DNA of 64,000 bases from Streptomyces malachitofuscus (GCF_014650055.1 NZ_BMUF01000009.1:151063-215062); one strand, 5' to 3'. Numbered from the stretch's first letter, positions 23,868 through 32,979 are shown. Notes: a model not told the origin generated them from the sequence alone. Program-made: numbers and translations.

Positions 23868-25044
23868 CGTGATCGTGGTCGGTGCCCGTTGCGCCGGCGC
23901 CGGCACCGCCCTGCTGCTGGCCCGGCAGGGGCGCAGGGTGCTGCTGCTGGACCGGGCGGCCTTCCCGAAGGACACCCTGTCCACCCTGTACATCCAGCTG
24001 CCGGGTGTCGCCGCGCTCGCCGACTGGGGTCTGCTGGACCGGCTGCGCGCCACCGGCTGTCCGCCGTTGGAGCGGGTGTCCTACCGGGCCGCGGGGATCA
24101 CCGTGACCGGGTCGAGCCGGCCGGTGCGCGGGCAGCGGGTCAGCTATGCGCCGCGCCGCCATGTGCTGGACCAGTTGCTGGTCGACGCCGCGGTGGCGGC
24201 CGGCGCGGAGTTCCGGGACGCCACCACGGTGGGCGATCTGCTGTTCACGGACGGGCGGGTGACCGGTGTGCGCTGCCGCACCGCGGGCGGCCGCTGGGTG
24301 AGCGAGCGGGCCGCCCTGGTGGTCGGCGCGGACGGCATGCGCTCGCAGGTGGCGCGGCGGGCCGGGGCGGAGGTGCTGACCAGTGCCCCGCCCAAGTCCT
24401 GCGCCTACTACGCGTTCTGGGACCTGCCGAGCGACGACGCGCTGACGATGACCCACGCCGACGGTGTGCTGGTCGGCGCGGCCGGTACCAACGGCGCCAC
24501 CATCGTCACCTGCTACCTGCGCCAGCGGGAGTTCGCCCGGGCCCGGCAGCGGCCGCTGGAGGTCTACCTGGAGACCGTCCGCGAGCACGACGGCGAGCTC
24601 TACGAGCGGCTGCGCTCGGCCGAGCCGCCCGGGCGGCTGTACGGCACGGGCGACCAGCGGAACTTCATCCGGCGGGCCGCGGGCCCGGGGTGGGCGCTGG
24701 TGGGTGACGCCGCCGTGCACAAGGACTCGATCACCGCCTGGGGCATCTCCGACGCCTTCCTGCAGGCCCAACTGCTCGCCCAGACCCTGGCCTCCGGCAC
24801 GGCGCAGGACCGGGCGCTGGCCGAGTACGCCACCACCCTGCGGAGGGTGGCGCAGGGCGGCTACGAAGCCACCCTGGCGGCCGCCGATCTGACCCTCGGC
24901 GACGACGAGCTCGCCCACCTGCGCCTCCTGGCCGACCACCCGGAGCTCGCCGAGCTCTACTTCTCGGTGGCCTCCGGCGCGGCCGCTCCCCAGGAGTACC
25001 GGGCCGCCCTCCGGGCCCACCCCCTGCCCGCGGCCGCCGGCTGA
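23854..25044 (+). CDS. FAD-dependent oxidoreductase (geranylgeranyl-reductase/hydroxylase-like)
   Basis: A 396-residue flavoprotein. It has an N-terminal FAD-binding loop (VIVVGARCAGAGTA), a GADGMRS motif near residue 160 and the second FAD motif ALVGDAAVHKDS near residue 285, as in PHBH-type monooxygenases and geranylgeranyl reductases. ATG 23854 overlaps the decarboxylase gene by 14 bases, making it the last gene of the RiPP operon. It could hydroxylate the peptide, reduce a ring or recycle an intermediate; the sequence does not decide. No protease or dedicated transporter follows. Confidence 0.8.
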   Translation: MSGYDVIVVGARCAGAGTALLLARQGRRVLLLDRAAFPKDTLSTLYIQLPGVAALADWGLLDRLRATGCPPLERVSYRAAGITVTGSSRPVRGQRVSYAPRRHVLDQLLVDAAVAAGAEFRDATTVGDLLFTDGRVTGVRCRTAGGRWVSERAALVVGADGMRSQVARRAGAEVLTSAPPKSCAYYAFWDLPSDDALTMTHADGVLVGAAGTNGATIVTCYLRQREFARARQRPLEVYLETVREHDGELYERLRSAEPPGRLYGTGDQRNFIRRAAGPGWALVGDAAVHKDSITAWGISDAFLQAQLLAQTLASGTAQDRALAEYATTLRRVAQGGYEATLAAADLTLGDDELAHLRLLADHPELAELYFSVASGAAAPQEYRAALRAHPLPAAAG

Positions 25045-25079
25045 ACCGCCGGCCGGACGGGCACGGGCGGCCGGGCGGT
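25045..25079. terminator. Hairpin closing the RiPP operon
   Basis: ACCGCCGGCCG at 25045-25055 pairs with CGGCCGGGCGGT at 25068-25079 (one bulged G). It starts 1 bp after the oxidoreductase stop and abuts the converging sodF remnant. Confidence 0.6.
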
Positions 25080-25710
25080 CACGGAGCAAGCAGCAGCAGG
25101 CCCTCGCCGCGCTCCTTGGCCGTCGCGTAACGCCGGGCGAGGTCCTACCAGTTGACGACCTCCCACATGGCCTCGATGAAGTCGACCTTCTGGTTCCGGC
25201 ATTGCAGGTAGCAGGCGTCGAAGACGAGGATCGGGGTGGAACCCTGGCCGACGTTGCCCTGGTGGTCGTAGACCTGCTCGACGATCAGCCGCCCGCTCAG
25301 CGGCTCGTACGCAAGGACGCCCCAGCCCGAACCCTGCGTGGTGGCCGACGCCTTGGACAGCTGTGCCTTGAAACCGGCGAAGGAGCCGAAGGACTCGGCG
25401 ATGGCGTCCGCCAGTTCGCCCACGCCGTCCTTCTCCAGCTTCTCGCCGCCGCCGTCACCGGTCATGTTGTGCCAGTGGATCGAGTGGAGGATGTGGCCCG
25501 ACAGATGGAAGGCCAGGTTCTTCTCCAGGCCGTTGACCGACCCCCACGCCTCCTTCTCCCGCGCCTCGGCCAGCTGGTCGAGGGTGTCGTTGGCCCCCTT
25601 CACATAGGCCGCGTGGTGCTTGTCGTGGTGCAGTTCGATGATCCCGGGGCTGATCACCGGGGCGAGCGCCGCGTAGTCGTACGGGAGTCAGGGAGCGTGT
25701 ACAGGGCCAT
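25079..25710 (-). pseudogene. sodF: Inactivated Fe/Mn superoxide dismutase (sodF)
   Basis: A full-length sodF sequence is readable from ATG 25710 to TGA 25079 but carries three lesions. A missing C after the codons for LYTLPD shifts the frame about 25 bases into the gene. A 12-bp in-frame loss turns the metal-ligand segment FDAWEHAFYLQY into FDACYLQC, removing the iron-ligand His and its Trp-Glu partners. A CAG-to-TAG change stops the frame after VVNW at 25145, although the rest (DLARRY...LLLAP) persists in frame. The longest intact piece runs 25145-25657. The protein cannot fold around a complete metal site. Codon use in the remainder is still normal, so decay is recent. Confidence 0.92.
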
Positions 25711-25763
25711 GTCCGACGTGCTTCAGCCTCATTGCCAATCATGGGAGGGCAATCCGAAGCCGC

Positions 25764-26978
25764 TCAGGGGCGCCGGGGCCGCAGCACCGGGGCGAGCAGG
25801 ACGACGAGGAGTCCTGCGAGCGGCACCACGAGCAGCCCCACGCGCAGGCTGGTCGCGTCGGCGACGAGTCCGACGACCGGCGGGGAACACAGGAAGCCCA
25901 GGCGCATCAGCCAGGAGACGATCGTGAGCCCCGATCCGGGCTTGAGGCCGGGCAGTTCGTCGGCCTCGTGCATCGCCGCGGGGACGAGGGTCGCCACACC
26001 GAAGCCCGCCGCGGCGAAGCCGAGAACGGTTCCCGGCACCGTGGGCACGGCCAGCGCCAGCCCCATGCCGGCCGCCGCGACGAGCCCGCCGGCGCGGGCC
26101 ACCTGCCGCTGGCCGAACCGGTCCACGAGCCGGTCGCCCATCAGGCGGCCGACGAACTGCGCCCCGACCAGGGCGATGAACCCGCAGGCCGCCAGCGTCA
26201 CCGACGCGTTCAGGGAGTCGGAAAGGTAGAGCGTGGCCCAGGAGTTGCCGGCGTCCTCGACGAGGGTGCCGGCGGTGGCGATGAGGACGAGGGCGGCCAG
26301 CACGTACGCGGTGCGCCGTGACGCGGTCGCCCCCTCGCCCGACTGTCGCGGACCGAGGTCCCGGGCGCCGTCCTCCTCCGCGGCCGGCTCCGTGTCGGGG
26401 CCGGGCAGGCAGTGGCGCAGCGCGACACACGCGGCGACGCCGAACAGCACTCCCGAGATGAGCAGATGGTGCCCCCGGGAGAGGTCGAGGGCGATCGCAC
26501 CGGCGGCCATGGCGCCACCGGTGACCGCGCCGATGGACCAGATGGCGTGGAAGGAGTTGATGATGCTGCGCCCGTAGCGGCGCTGCACCCGCAGACCGTG
26601 CGCGTTCTGGGCCACGTCCGTGATCGCGTCCATGGCCCCGGCGAGGAACAGCGCCGCCGCGAACAGGGCCACCGAGCCGGCCAGACCGGCCGCCAGTGTT
26701 CCCACGCCCGTCAGCAGCGTGCCGAGCACGGCGACGCGTGCCGATCCCAGCCGGCGGACCAGCACCCCCGCCGCCAGGCCGGCCACGATGGCGCCCGTCG
26801 GGAACGCCGCGACGGCCAGGCCGTAGGCGGCGTTGCCGATGCCGAGGTCGTCCTTGATCTGCGGATACCGCGGCAGGAGGTTGGCGAACAGGGCGCCGTT
26901 GGTCAGGAACAGCACCGCCACGGCCGCCCGGGCCCGCCGGTCGGTCCGGGTGGGCTGCTGCAGTACGTCGACAGTCAT
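25764..26978 (-). CDS. MFS transporter
   Basis: A 404-residue 12-helix major facilitator, ATG 26978, with NGALFANLLPRYPQIKDDLG in the first helix/loop and a charged central loop near residue 205. It is the same kind of protein, and the same length, as the transporter at 10571. It is divergent from the two-component system; a strong inverted repeat 17 bp upstream of its start probably controls it. As the closest exporter to the RiPP operon it might carry the peptide product or give resistance, but the intervening pseudogene and opposite strand make that uncertain. Confidence 0.82.
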   Translation of the reverse strand: MTVDVLQQPTRTDRRARAAVAVLFLTNGALFANLLPRYPQIKDDLGIGNAAYGLAVAAFPTGAIVAGLAAGVLVRRLGSARVAVLGTLLTGVGTLAAGLAGSVALFAAALFLAGAMDAITDVAQNAHGLRVQRRYGRSIINSFHAIWSIGAVTGGAMAAGAIALDLSRGHHLLISGVLFGVAACVALRHCLPGPDTEPAAEEDGARDLGPRQSGEGATASRRTAYVLAALVLIATAGTLVEDAGNSWATLYLSDSLNASVTLAACGFIALVGAQFVGRLMGDRLVDRFGQRQVARAGGLVAAAGMGLALAVPTVPGTVLGFAAAGFGVATLVPAAMHEADELPGLKPGSGLTIVSWLMRLGFLCSPPVVGLVADATSLRVGLLVVPLAGLLVVLLAPVLRPRRP

Positions 26979-26995
26979 GCGGGGAGCCTACAGGC

Positions 26996-27017
26996 GGAGC
27001 GTACGTTCGTACACTCC
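26996..27017. promoter_or_regulatory. Operator-like inverted repeat in the MFS / two-component gap
   Basis: GGAG-C-GTACG-TT-CGTAC-A-CTCC is a palindrome with nine of ten arm positions paired. Its size and GTACG core look like a TetR-class operator. No TetR gene is adjacent. Confidence 0.65.
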
Positions 27018-27073
27018 GGGTCCCTGGTGGTCCGCGTCACCGGACGCGGTGCGGCCGTACATAAGGTGGGTCC

Positions 27074-28306
27074 ATGACGTCAGTCGAGGAGAAACCCCCG
27101 CGCGCGCTCTTCGCGGGGGCTTCGCGCCGGTGGGTGCGGCTGCTGCCGTGGTTCGTGGCGTTCGTACTGTGCGTCGCCCTGCTGCCCACCACCATCCAGG
27201 TGCTCACCGCCGACTACGGGCTGCACGGCGGCATCGCGAGCGCGCTGGCCGTCGCACAGGCGGCGCCGCTGCTGCTGGCCGTCGTCCACCCGCTGCGGGC
27301 CTGGTACGTGATCTTCCCCGCGCAGGTGGCCGGGGCGCTGGTCCTCCTCACCGTCGACTTCGCGGAGCGGCTCCTGTGGCCGTTCCCGCCCATGGGGATC
27401 GTCGGGTACATCGGCCTCTGCCTCGCCCTCGGCCTGCGCGAGTCGCGCCGGACGCTGCTGCTGGTGTGGCTGGCGACGGCGGCCGCGAACGTCGGGCTGG
27501 CGTTCGTCCCGCCCCACGGCACGACCGCCATGGAGGTCCTGCTCACCATCCTCAGCGGTGTCACGCTCCTGCTCGCCGCGGCGCTCCGCGAGCGGTACGA
27601 GGTCCAGCGCAGGCTGGCCGAGCAGGAGACGATCAGTGAGGCCGAGCGGGAACGGCGCACGCTGCTGGAGGAACGCGCCCGTATCGCGCGCGAGCTGCAC
27701 GACGTGGTGGCGCACCACATGTCCGTCATCACCGTGCAGGCGGACACCGCGGCCTACCGTCTCGAGCGGCTGCCGCCGGACGTGCAGGAGGAGTTCACGT
27801 CCATCGCGACGACCGCGCGCGAGTCGCTCGGCGAGATGCGCCGGCTCCTCGGCGTGCTGCGCAACGAGGAGGCGCACGGCGAGCTCGCGCCCCAGCCGGG
27901 CCTGACCCGGATCGGGCAGCTGGTGGAGGCGACGGCACGGGCGGGCATGCCGGTGGAGTTCACCCCCTGCGACGCCGATGTGCCGGAGGCGGTGGGCCTC
28001 TCCGCCTACCGCATCGTCCAGGAGGCCCTGGCGAACGTCGTACGGCACGCGCCCGGCGCTGCGACGCAGGTGTCGGTGTCGGAGTCCGTCGCGGAGGGCG
28101 GCGCGCAGCTCACCGTCCTCGTCGTCAACGGGCCCCCGCCCGAGCCGCCCGCCGCCCCGCTGGAGGAGGGCGGCACCGGGCACGGCCTCGTCGGCATGCG
28201 CGAGCGGGTGCGGCTCGCGGGCGGCACCCTCGACGCGGGTCCGCTGCCGGACGGCGGCTTCCGGGTCGCGGCCCGACTTCCCCTGACAGAAAAGGACTTC
28301 ACGTGA
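27074..28306 (+). CDS. NarL-type sensor histidine kinase
   Basis: A 410-residue membrane kinase. About four to five helices occupy residues 20-180, followed by a short coiled segment (AEQETISEAERERR) and a HisKA_3 dimerisation helix with phospho-acceptor His209 in ARELHDVVAHH. The HATPase domain includes IVQEALANVVRHA and GTGHGLVGMRERV. ATG 27074 with GGTGG upstream; TACATA at 27058-27063 would be a -10 box so close that the leader is only a few bases. The stop overlaps the response-regulator start as GTGA. The signal is unknown; the downstream ABC exporter suggests sensing of a membrane-active compound. Confidence 0.9.
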   Translation: MTSVEEKPPRALFAGASRRWVRLLPWFVAFVLCVALLPTTIQVLTADYGLHGGIASALAVAQAAPLLLAVVHPLRAWYVIFPAQVAGALVLLTVDFAERLLWPFPPMGIVGYIGLCLALGLRESRRTLLLVWLATAAANVGLAFVPPHGTTAMEVLLTILSGVTLLLAAALRERYEVQRRLAEQETISEAERERRTLLEERARIARELHDVVAHHMSVITVQADTAAYRLERLPPDVQEEFTSIATTARESLGEMRRLLGVLRNEEAHGELAPQPGLTRIGQLVEATARAGMPVEFTPCDADVPEAVGLSAYRIVQEALANVVRHAPGAATQVSVSESVAEGGAQLTVLVVNGPPPEPPAAPLEEGGTGHGLVGMRERVRLAGGTLDAGPLPDGGFRVAARLPLTEKDFT

Positions 28307-28977
28307 CCACGCGCGTCATCGTCGTCGACGACCAGGCCATGGTGCGGGCCGGTTTCGCCGCGCTGCTCGCCGCCCAGAGCGACATCGACGTGGTGGGCGA
28401 GGCCCCCGACGGCGCGCAGGGCGTCGAACTCAGCCGCCGCACCCGCCCCGACGTCGTCCTGATGGACGTCCGCATGCCCGAGATGGACGGCCTCGAGGCC
28501 GCCCGCCGCCTCCTCACGCCACCACCGGGCGTGACCCACCGGCCGCGCGTCCTGATGCTCACCACCTTCGACGTCGACGACTACGTCTACGAGGCCCTGC
28601 GGGCCGGCGCGAGCGGCTTCCTGCTCAAGGACGCGCCCCCGGCCGACCTCATCTCCGCGGTACGCGTCGTCGCGTCCGGCGACGCCCTCCTCGCCCCCTC
28701 CGTCACCCGCCGCCTCATCGCGGACTTCGCCCGGCAGCGCCCCGCCGGCCGGGGCAAACCGGCGCTCCGGCTCAAGGCGCTGACCGAACGCGAGACCGAG
28801 GTCCTCACCCTGGTCGCCCGCGGCCGGTCCAACGCGGAGATCGCCGCCGAACTCTTCCTGGCCGAGCAGACGGTGAAGACCCACGTCAGCCGCGTCCTCA
28901 CCAAGCTCGACCTGCGCGACCGCGCCCAGGCAGTGGTCTTCGCCTACGAATCGGGCCTGGTCGCCCCGGGCGAATAG
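28303..28977 (+). CDS. LuxR/NarL-family response regulator
   Basis: A 224-residue two-domain regulator. The receiver domain has VVDDQ, the phosphorylation site Asp55 in LMDVRMPEMDG, and the switch residues Thr/Lys in LMLTTFD and FLLKDAPP. The C-terminal LuxR helix-turn-helix reads LTERETEVLTLVARG and NAEIAAELFLAEQTVKTH. GTG 28303 overlaps the kinase stop, so the pair is translated together. Its targets are most likely its own operon and the ABC exporter 0.6 kb downstream. Confidence 0.93.
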   Translation: MTTRVIVVDDQAMVRAGFAALLAAQSDIDVVGEAPDGAQGVELSRRTRPDVVLMDVRMPEMDGLEAARRLLTPPPGVTHRPRVLMLTTFDVDDYVYEALRAGASGFLLKDAPPADLISAVRVVASGDALLAPSVTRRLIADFARQRPAGRGKPALRLKALTERETEVLTLVARGRSNAEIAAELFLAEQTVKTHVSRVLTKLDLRDRAQAVVFAYESGLVAPGE

Positions 28978-29592
28978 CCACGTCCCCCGCGCGGGTCACG
29001 CCGTCACCTCGGCACGGAGCCCGCCGACACCCGCCCGGTGCCCGTCGCCGGGGGTGACACCGAGCACCGCCCCGCACACGCCCCGGCCCGAGCCGGCACC
29101 CCAACGGCTCCACGAACCCGCACCCTCGGACACCGAGCCCACCGCGGCCGAGAGGCACGCCGCCCCCGCAACGCCCACGCCGGGCCCATCGCCCAGGACC
29201 CGGTCTCATCGGCCCCGGCCCGGGGCCGCGCCCCAACGGCTCCACGGACCCACGCCCTCGACACCGAGCCCACCGCCCACCGCCCACCGCGACCGAGGAG
29301 CCCGCCAACCCCTGTACCCCCGCAACGCCCACACCGGGTCACACCCACAGGACCCTGCCTCATCGGGCACGAACCAGGGCCGCGCCCCAACGGCTCCACG
29401 GCCCCACACCCTCGGACACCGAGCCCACCGCGGCCGAGGGGCCCGTGTGCGATCGGCGGAGGCGGGGGTGTGTCTCCTCCACCCCCTACCCCGGTAGCAC
29501 CTCCGTATTGGCTCCCCGGTATGACGCCCGGCGCGCAGCCGGCCCCGCACTGTTCCTCCCGTCTGCACGAGAAGATCGCGAGAGGGCGGAAC
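28978..29592. repeat. Non-coding spacer with three imperfect direct repeats
   Basis: This 615-bp gap has no gene. CCAACGGCTCCACG recurs at 29101, 29233 and 29389, each followed by a CACCCTCG(G)ACACCGAGCCCACCG-like tail, so three units of 132-156 bp are stacked. Between them GCCCA(C/G)(G/A)CCGGG and CATCGG...GGGCCGCGCC also recur. Long frames are open on both strands only because the sequence lacks A/T. The last 150 bp should hold the ABC-operon promoter, but no clear -10/-35 pair is visible. Confidence 0.7.
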
Positions 29593-30423
29593 ATGAGGCT
29601 ACGCAGCAACAAGAGGCGGACGGCGGAGGACGGGCCGGAGGCGGTGCCGGCCGCCGCACCCGGTCCTGCCGTCGAACTGCGCGGCGTCCGGCGGCAGTAC
29701 GGCCGTGGTGCGGGCTCCGTGCACGCCCTCACCGGCGTCGACCTGGCCCTCCCGCGCGGCACGTTCACCGCGGTCATGGGCCCGTCCGGGTCCGGCAAGT
29801 CCACCTTCCTGCAGTGCGCCGCCGGGCTCGACCGGCCGTCGGCGGGGTCGGTGCGCCTCGGCGGCACGGAGATCACCGGCATGAACGAGAACGAGCTCAC
29901 CGTGCTCCGCCGCAACCGCCTCGGCTTCGTCTTCCAGGCGTTCAACCTGCTGCCGTCGCTGACCGTGGAGCAGAACGTCCTGCTGCCCATGCGCCTCGCC
30001 GGGCGGCGCCAGGACAGCCGCCGGGCCGCCGAGGTGCTCGCGCAGGTCGGCCTCGCCGACAAGGCGAGGCGCCGGCCCGGCGAGCTCTCCGGCGGCCAGC
30101 AGCAGCGCGTGGCGGTCGCCCGCGCCCTGGTCACCCGCCCCGACGTGGTGTTCGCCGACGAACCCACCGGCGCCCTCGACACCGGCACCGCCGCCGAGGT
30201 CCTCGGCCTGCTCCGGAACGCGGTGGACACCCTCGGCGCCACCGTCGTCATGGTCACCCACGACCCGGCCGCGGCCGCCTGGGCCGACCGCGTGCTCTTC
30301 CTCGCCGACGGCGCCTTCGCCGACGGCCTGGAGCGCGGTACGGCGGAGCAGATCGCGGCGCGGATGGCGATGCTCGCCACCCGTACCTCCCGCGCGGGTG
30401 CGATGGCGGGTGCGGCCGCATGA
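29593..30423 (+). CDS. ABC transporter ATPase (MacB/LolD-like)
   Basis: A 276-residue ATP-binding protein with Walker A GPSGSGKST, Q-loop FVFQAFNLLPS, signature LSGGQQQRVA, Walker B VVFADEPTGALD and the switch His in MVTHDP. ATG 29593 follows GAGGGCGGA. It overlaps the permease gene as ATGA. The sequence type and its FtsX partner indicate a tripartite-like or antimicrobial-peptide exporter rather than an importer. It lies downstream of a two-component system, a common arrangement for antibiotic-responsive exporters in Gram-positive bacteria. Confidence 0.93.
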   Translation: MRLRSNKRRTAEDGPEAVPAAAPGPAVELRGVRRQYGRGAGSVHALTGVDLALPRGTFTAVMGPSGSGKSTFLQCAAGLDRPSAGSVRLGGTEITGMNENELTVLRRNRLGFVFQAFNLLPSLTVEQNVLLPMRLAGRRQDSRRAAEVLAQVGLADKARRRPGELSGGQQQRVAVARALVTRPDVVFADEPTGALDTGTAAEVLGLLRNAVDTLGATVVMVTHDPAAAAWADRVLFLADGAFADGLERGTAEQIAARMAMLATRTSRAGAMAGAAA

Positions 30424-32960
30424 TGCGCCCCAACGGACTCGCCCGCGAAGCCGTCCGCTTCAAGCCCGCGTCCTTCGCGGGGACCTTCCTCGCCCTGCTG
30501 ATGTCCGCGCTGATCGTCTCGGCCTGCGGCATCCTCCTCGAGACCGGTCTGCGCTCGTCGGTGCCCCCGGAGCGGTACGCGAACGTGCCGGTCGTCGCGG
30601 CGGCGGACCAGTACGTACGGGTCGCCACCGGCAGCGGCGAGGACCGCGAGGAGGAGGCGACCCCGCTGCCGGACACGGCACGGCTGGACGCCGGGCTGGC
30701 GGCGAAGGCCGCCGAGGCGCCGGGCGCGGCCACCGCCGTCCCGGACTTCACCTTCCCGGTGCGCGCGCCGCACGAAGGGGCGTCCGGCGCGGGTGACCTG
30801 CCCGTTCCGGGCGGGGCGCTCACCGGGCACGGCTGGAGTTCGCACGCCTTCACCGGTACCGCGCTGACCTCCGGCTCCGCGCCCCGCGAGGGCGAGGTCG
30901 TACTCGACGCGGACACGGCCCGCGCCGCGGGGACCGCCGTGGGCGACACCGTCGTACTGGAAACCGCCGCCGGGCGGCGGGACTTCCGCGTCGCGGGCGT
31001 CGCAGAGGCCGGCCCCGCGGACACCACCCGGAGGGCGGGCGCCCCGGGCGCCCTCGTCTGGTTCGCCGACGCCCAGGCCCCCGCGCTCGCCGGCCACCCC
31101 GGCAAGGCGGACGCCGTCGCCGTACTGGCGGATGACGGCACCGACGCCGGCGCGCTCGCCGACTCGGTGAAGAAGGCTCTCGCCGGCTCCGGCGCGGACG
31201 TGCACGTCGGCGACGACCGCGGTGCCGTGGAGGATCCGGGCCTGGCGTACGCCAAGGTGACCCTGTTCGGCATCGGCGGCTCCTTCGGCGGTATCGCCGC
31301 CCTCGTCGCGATCCTCACCTCGGCGGGGACCGTGGCCCTGTCGGTGTCCCAGCGGGCCCGCGAGTTCGCGCTGCTGCGCGCCATCGGCGCCACCCCGCGA
31401 CAGGTCCGCCGCGCGGTCGCCTCCGAAGCGCTGCTCGTCGCGCCACTCGCCGGGATCGTCGGCTGTCTGCCCGGCATCGGGCTCGCGCACTGGTGGTTCG
31501 GGCAGTTGCAGGACCGCGGCGCCGTCCCGGAGGCGGTGCGGGTGCACGTGTCCGGATTCCCCCTGCTCATCGCCGTCGGCGTCGGGCTGCTCACCGCGCT
31601 CGCCGCCGGCTGGGCGGCCGGGCGCAGGCCCGCCAGGACCAAGCCGGGACAGGCGCTCACCGAGGCATCGGTGGAGCGGCTGCGGCCGGGCGTGATCCGT
31701 ACCGTCGCGGGCATCGGCGCCCTCGTCGGCGGCATGTTCCTGACCGGCCTGTCGGCCAGTTCCGCTGGGGACGACGCGGCCGGTGCCGCCCTCGGTGTCG
31801 TCATGCTCTTCATGCTCGCCGTCGCGCTGCTCGGCCCGCTGGTGGCCCGGCTGGGCGCGGGCCTGTTCGGTCTCCCGCTGCGCGGCGCGGGCCCGGCCGC
31901 CGAGCTCGCGGCCGCCAACTCCCGTACCAACGCCCGCCGTCTCGCCTCCGCGATCACCCCGATCGTGCTCGCCATGGCCTTCGCCTCGACCCTCGTCTTC
32001 ATGCACACGAGCGAGACCCACGCCGCCGACGAGCAGCTGCGCGCGGGCATCACCGCGGACCACGTGGTCACGGACCCGGCCGGGCTCCCGGTGGACGCGG
32101 CGGAACGCGCCGCCCGCGCACCGGGCGTGGACGCCGCCGTCGGTCTGCTGAACACCCAGGTACTGGTGCCCGTCGGCTCCGGCGAGTTCGCGTCACTGCA
32201 GGGCGCGGCCGTCCAGGGCGTCACCGGCTCGGGTGCCGAGCTCGCGAAGGTGCAGGACCTGGACGTGCGCGAAGGCAGCCTCGACCGGATCGGCAAGGGC
32301 CGGATCGCCGTCGACAGGACGCTGGCGACGGCTGCGGACGCCGGCGTCGGTGACCGGCTCCCGCTCCACCTGCCCGACGGCACCGAGGTCCGCCCCGAGA
32401 TCGTCGCGGTGTACGCGCGCGGGCTGGGCCTGGCGACGGTCACCATGGACCGCGCGTCCCTGGCCGGGCATGTGACCTCGGGCTTCGACAGCACGCTGCT
32501 GGTACGGGGCGGCTCGGCGGAGTCGCTCGCGACTCTGGGCGAGGTCACCGACGCCTCCGGCCACGCCACCGAGCGGAGCCTCGAGGCGGAGCTGGGCGCC
32601 TGGTCCAACAACACCATGGCCGCGGTCCTGGGCGGCTTCGCCGCCGTCGCCGCCGTCAACACCCTGGTGATGACGGTCCTCGACCGGCGCCGAGAGCTGG
32701 GGGCGCTGCGCCTCGTGGGCTCCACCCGGAGCCAGGTGCTGGCGATGCTCCGCTGGGAGGCGCTGCTGGTCGCCGGGGTGGGCGTGGTCGTCGGCTCCGC
32801 GATCGCCGCGGCCACGCTGATCCCGATGATGCGCGGGACGACCGGCCAGGGGCCGTACGTGCCTCCGCTGCTGTACGGGGCCTTCGCGGCCGCCGTCGCC
32901 GGCCTGGCGCTCCTCGCGGTCACGCTGCCCGCGCGGGCGGCGCTGCGCCGGTGGTCGTAG
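30420..32960 (+). CDS. FtsX-type ABC transporter permease
   Basis: An 846-residue permease with an N-terminal membrane helix, a large extracellular domain (about residues 45-265), three helices of a first FtsX unit (LREFALLRAIGATPRQVRR-type loop near residue 320), a middle pair of helices, a second extracellular domain and a second FtsX unit near the C-terminus (RRRELGALRLVGSTRSQV). This duplicated layout is standard for peptide/lipid efflux permeases partnered with MacB-like ATPases. ATG 30420 overlaps the ATPase stop. It ends 20 bp from the converging TetR gene. Confidence 0.92.
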   Translation: MMRPNGLAREAVRFKPASFAGTFLALLMSALIVSACGILLETGLRSSVPPERYANVPVVAAADQYVRVATGSGEDREEEATPLPDTARLDAGLAAKAAEAPGAATAVPDFTFPVRAPHEGASGAGDLPVPGGALTGHGWSSHAFTGTALTSGSAPREGEVVLDADTARAAGTAVGDTVVLETAAGRRDFRVAGVAEAGPADTTRRAGAPGALVWFADAQAPALAGHPGKADAVAVLADDGTDAGALADSVKKALAGSGADVHVGDDRGAVEDPGLAYAKVTLFGIGGSFGGIAALVAILTSAGTVALSVSQRAREFALLRAIGATPRQVRRAVASEALLVAPLAGIVGCLPGIGLAHWWFGQLQDRGAVPEAVRVHVSGFPLLIAVGVGLLTALAAGWAAGRRPARTKPGQALTEASVERLRPGVIRTVAGIGALVGGMFLTGLSASSAGDDAAGAALGVVMLFMLAVALLGPLVARLGAGLFGLPLRGAGPAAELAAANSRTNARRLASAITPIVLAMAFASTLVFMHTSETHAADEQLRAGITADHVVTDPAGLPVDAAERAARAPGVDAAVGLLNTQVLVPVGSGEFASLQGAAVQGVTGSGAELAKVQDLDVREGSLDRIGKGRIAVDRTLATAADAGVGDRLPLHLPDGTEVRPEIVAVYARGLGLATVTMDRASLAGHVTSGFDSTLLVRGGSAESLATLGEVTDASGHATERSLEAELGAWSNNTMAAVLGGFAAVAAVNTLVMTVLDRRRELGALRLVGSTRSQVLAMLRWEALLVAGVGVVVGSAIAAATLIPMMRGTTGQGPYVPPLLYGAFAAAVAGLALLAVTLPARAALRRWS

Positions 32961-32979
32961 CGCCACCCGGGCGCGGCCC

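Noticed and set aside
28978..29592. Possible repeat protein in the spacer before the ABC operon.
   Set aside because: The repeats are not multiples of three apart consistently (132 and 156 bp fit frame but the units contain differing indels and no start), and the translation is low complexity.
29004..32063. A minus-strand open frame of about 1000 codons.
   Set aside because: It lies antisense to the ABC ATPase and FtsX permease genes, is full of Arg/Gly/Ala from reverse-strand GC bias and shows no domain.
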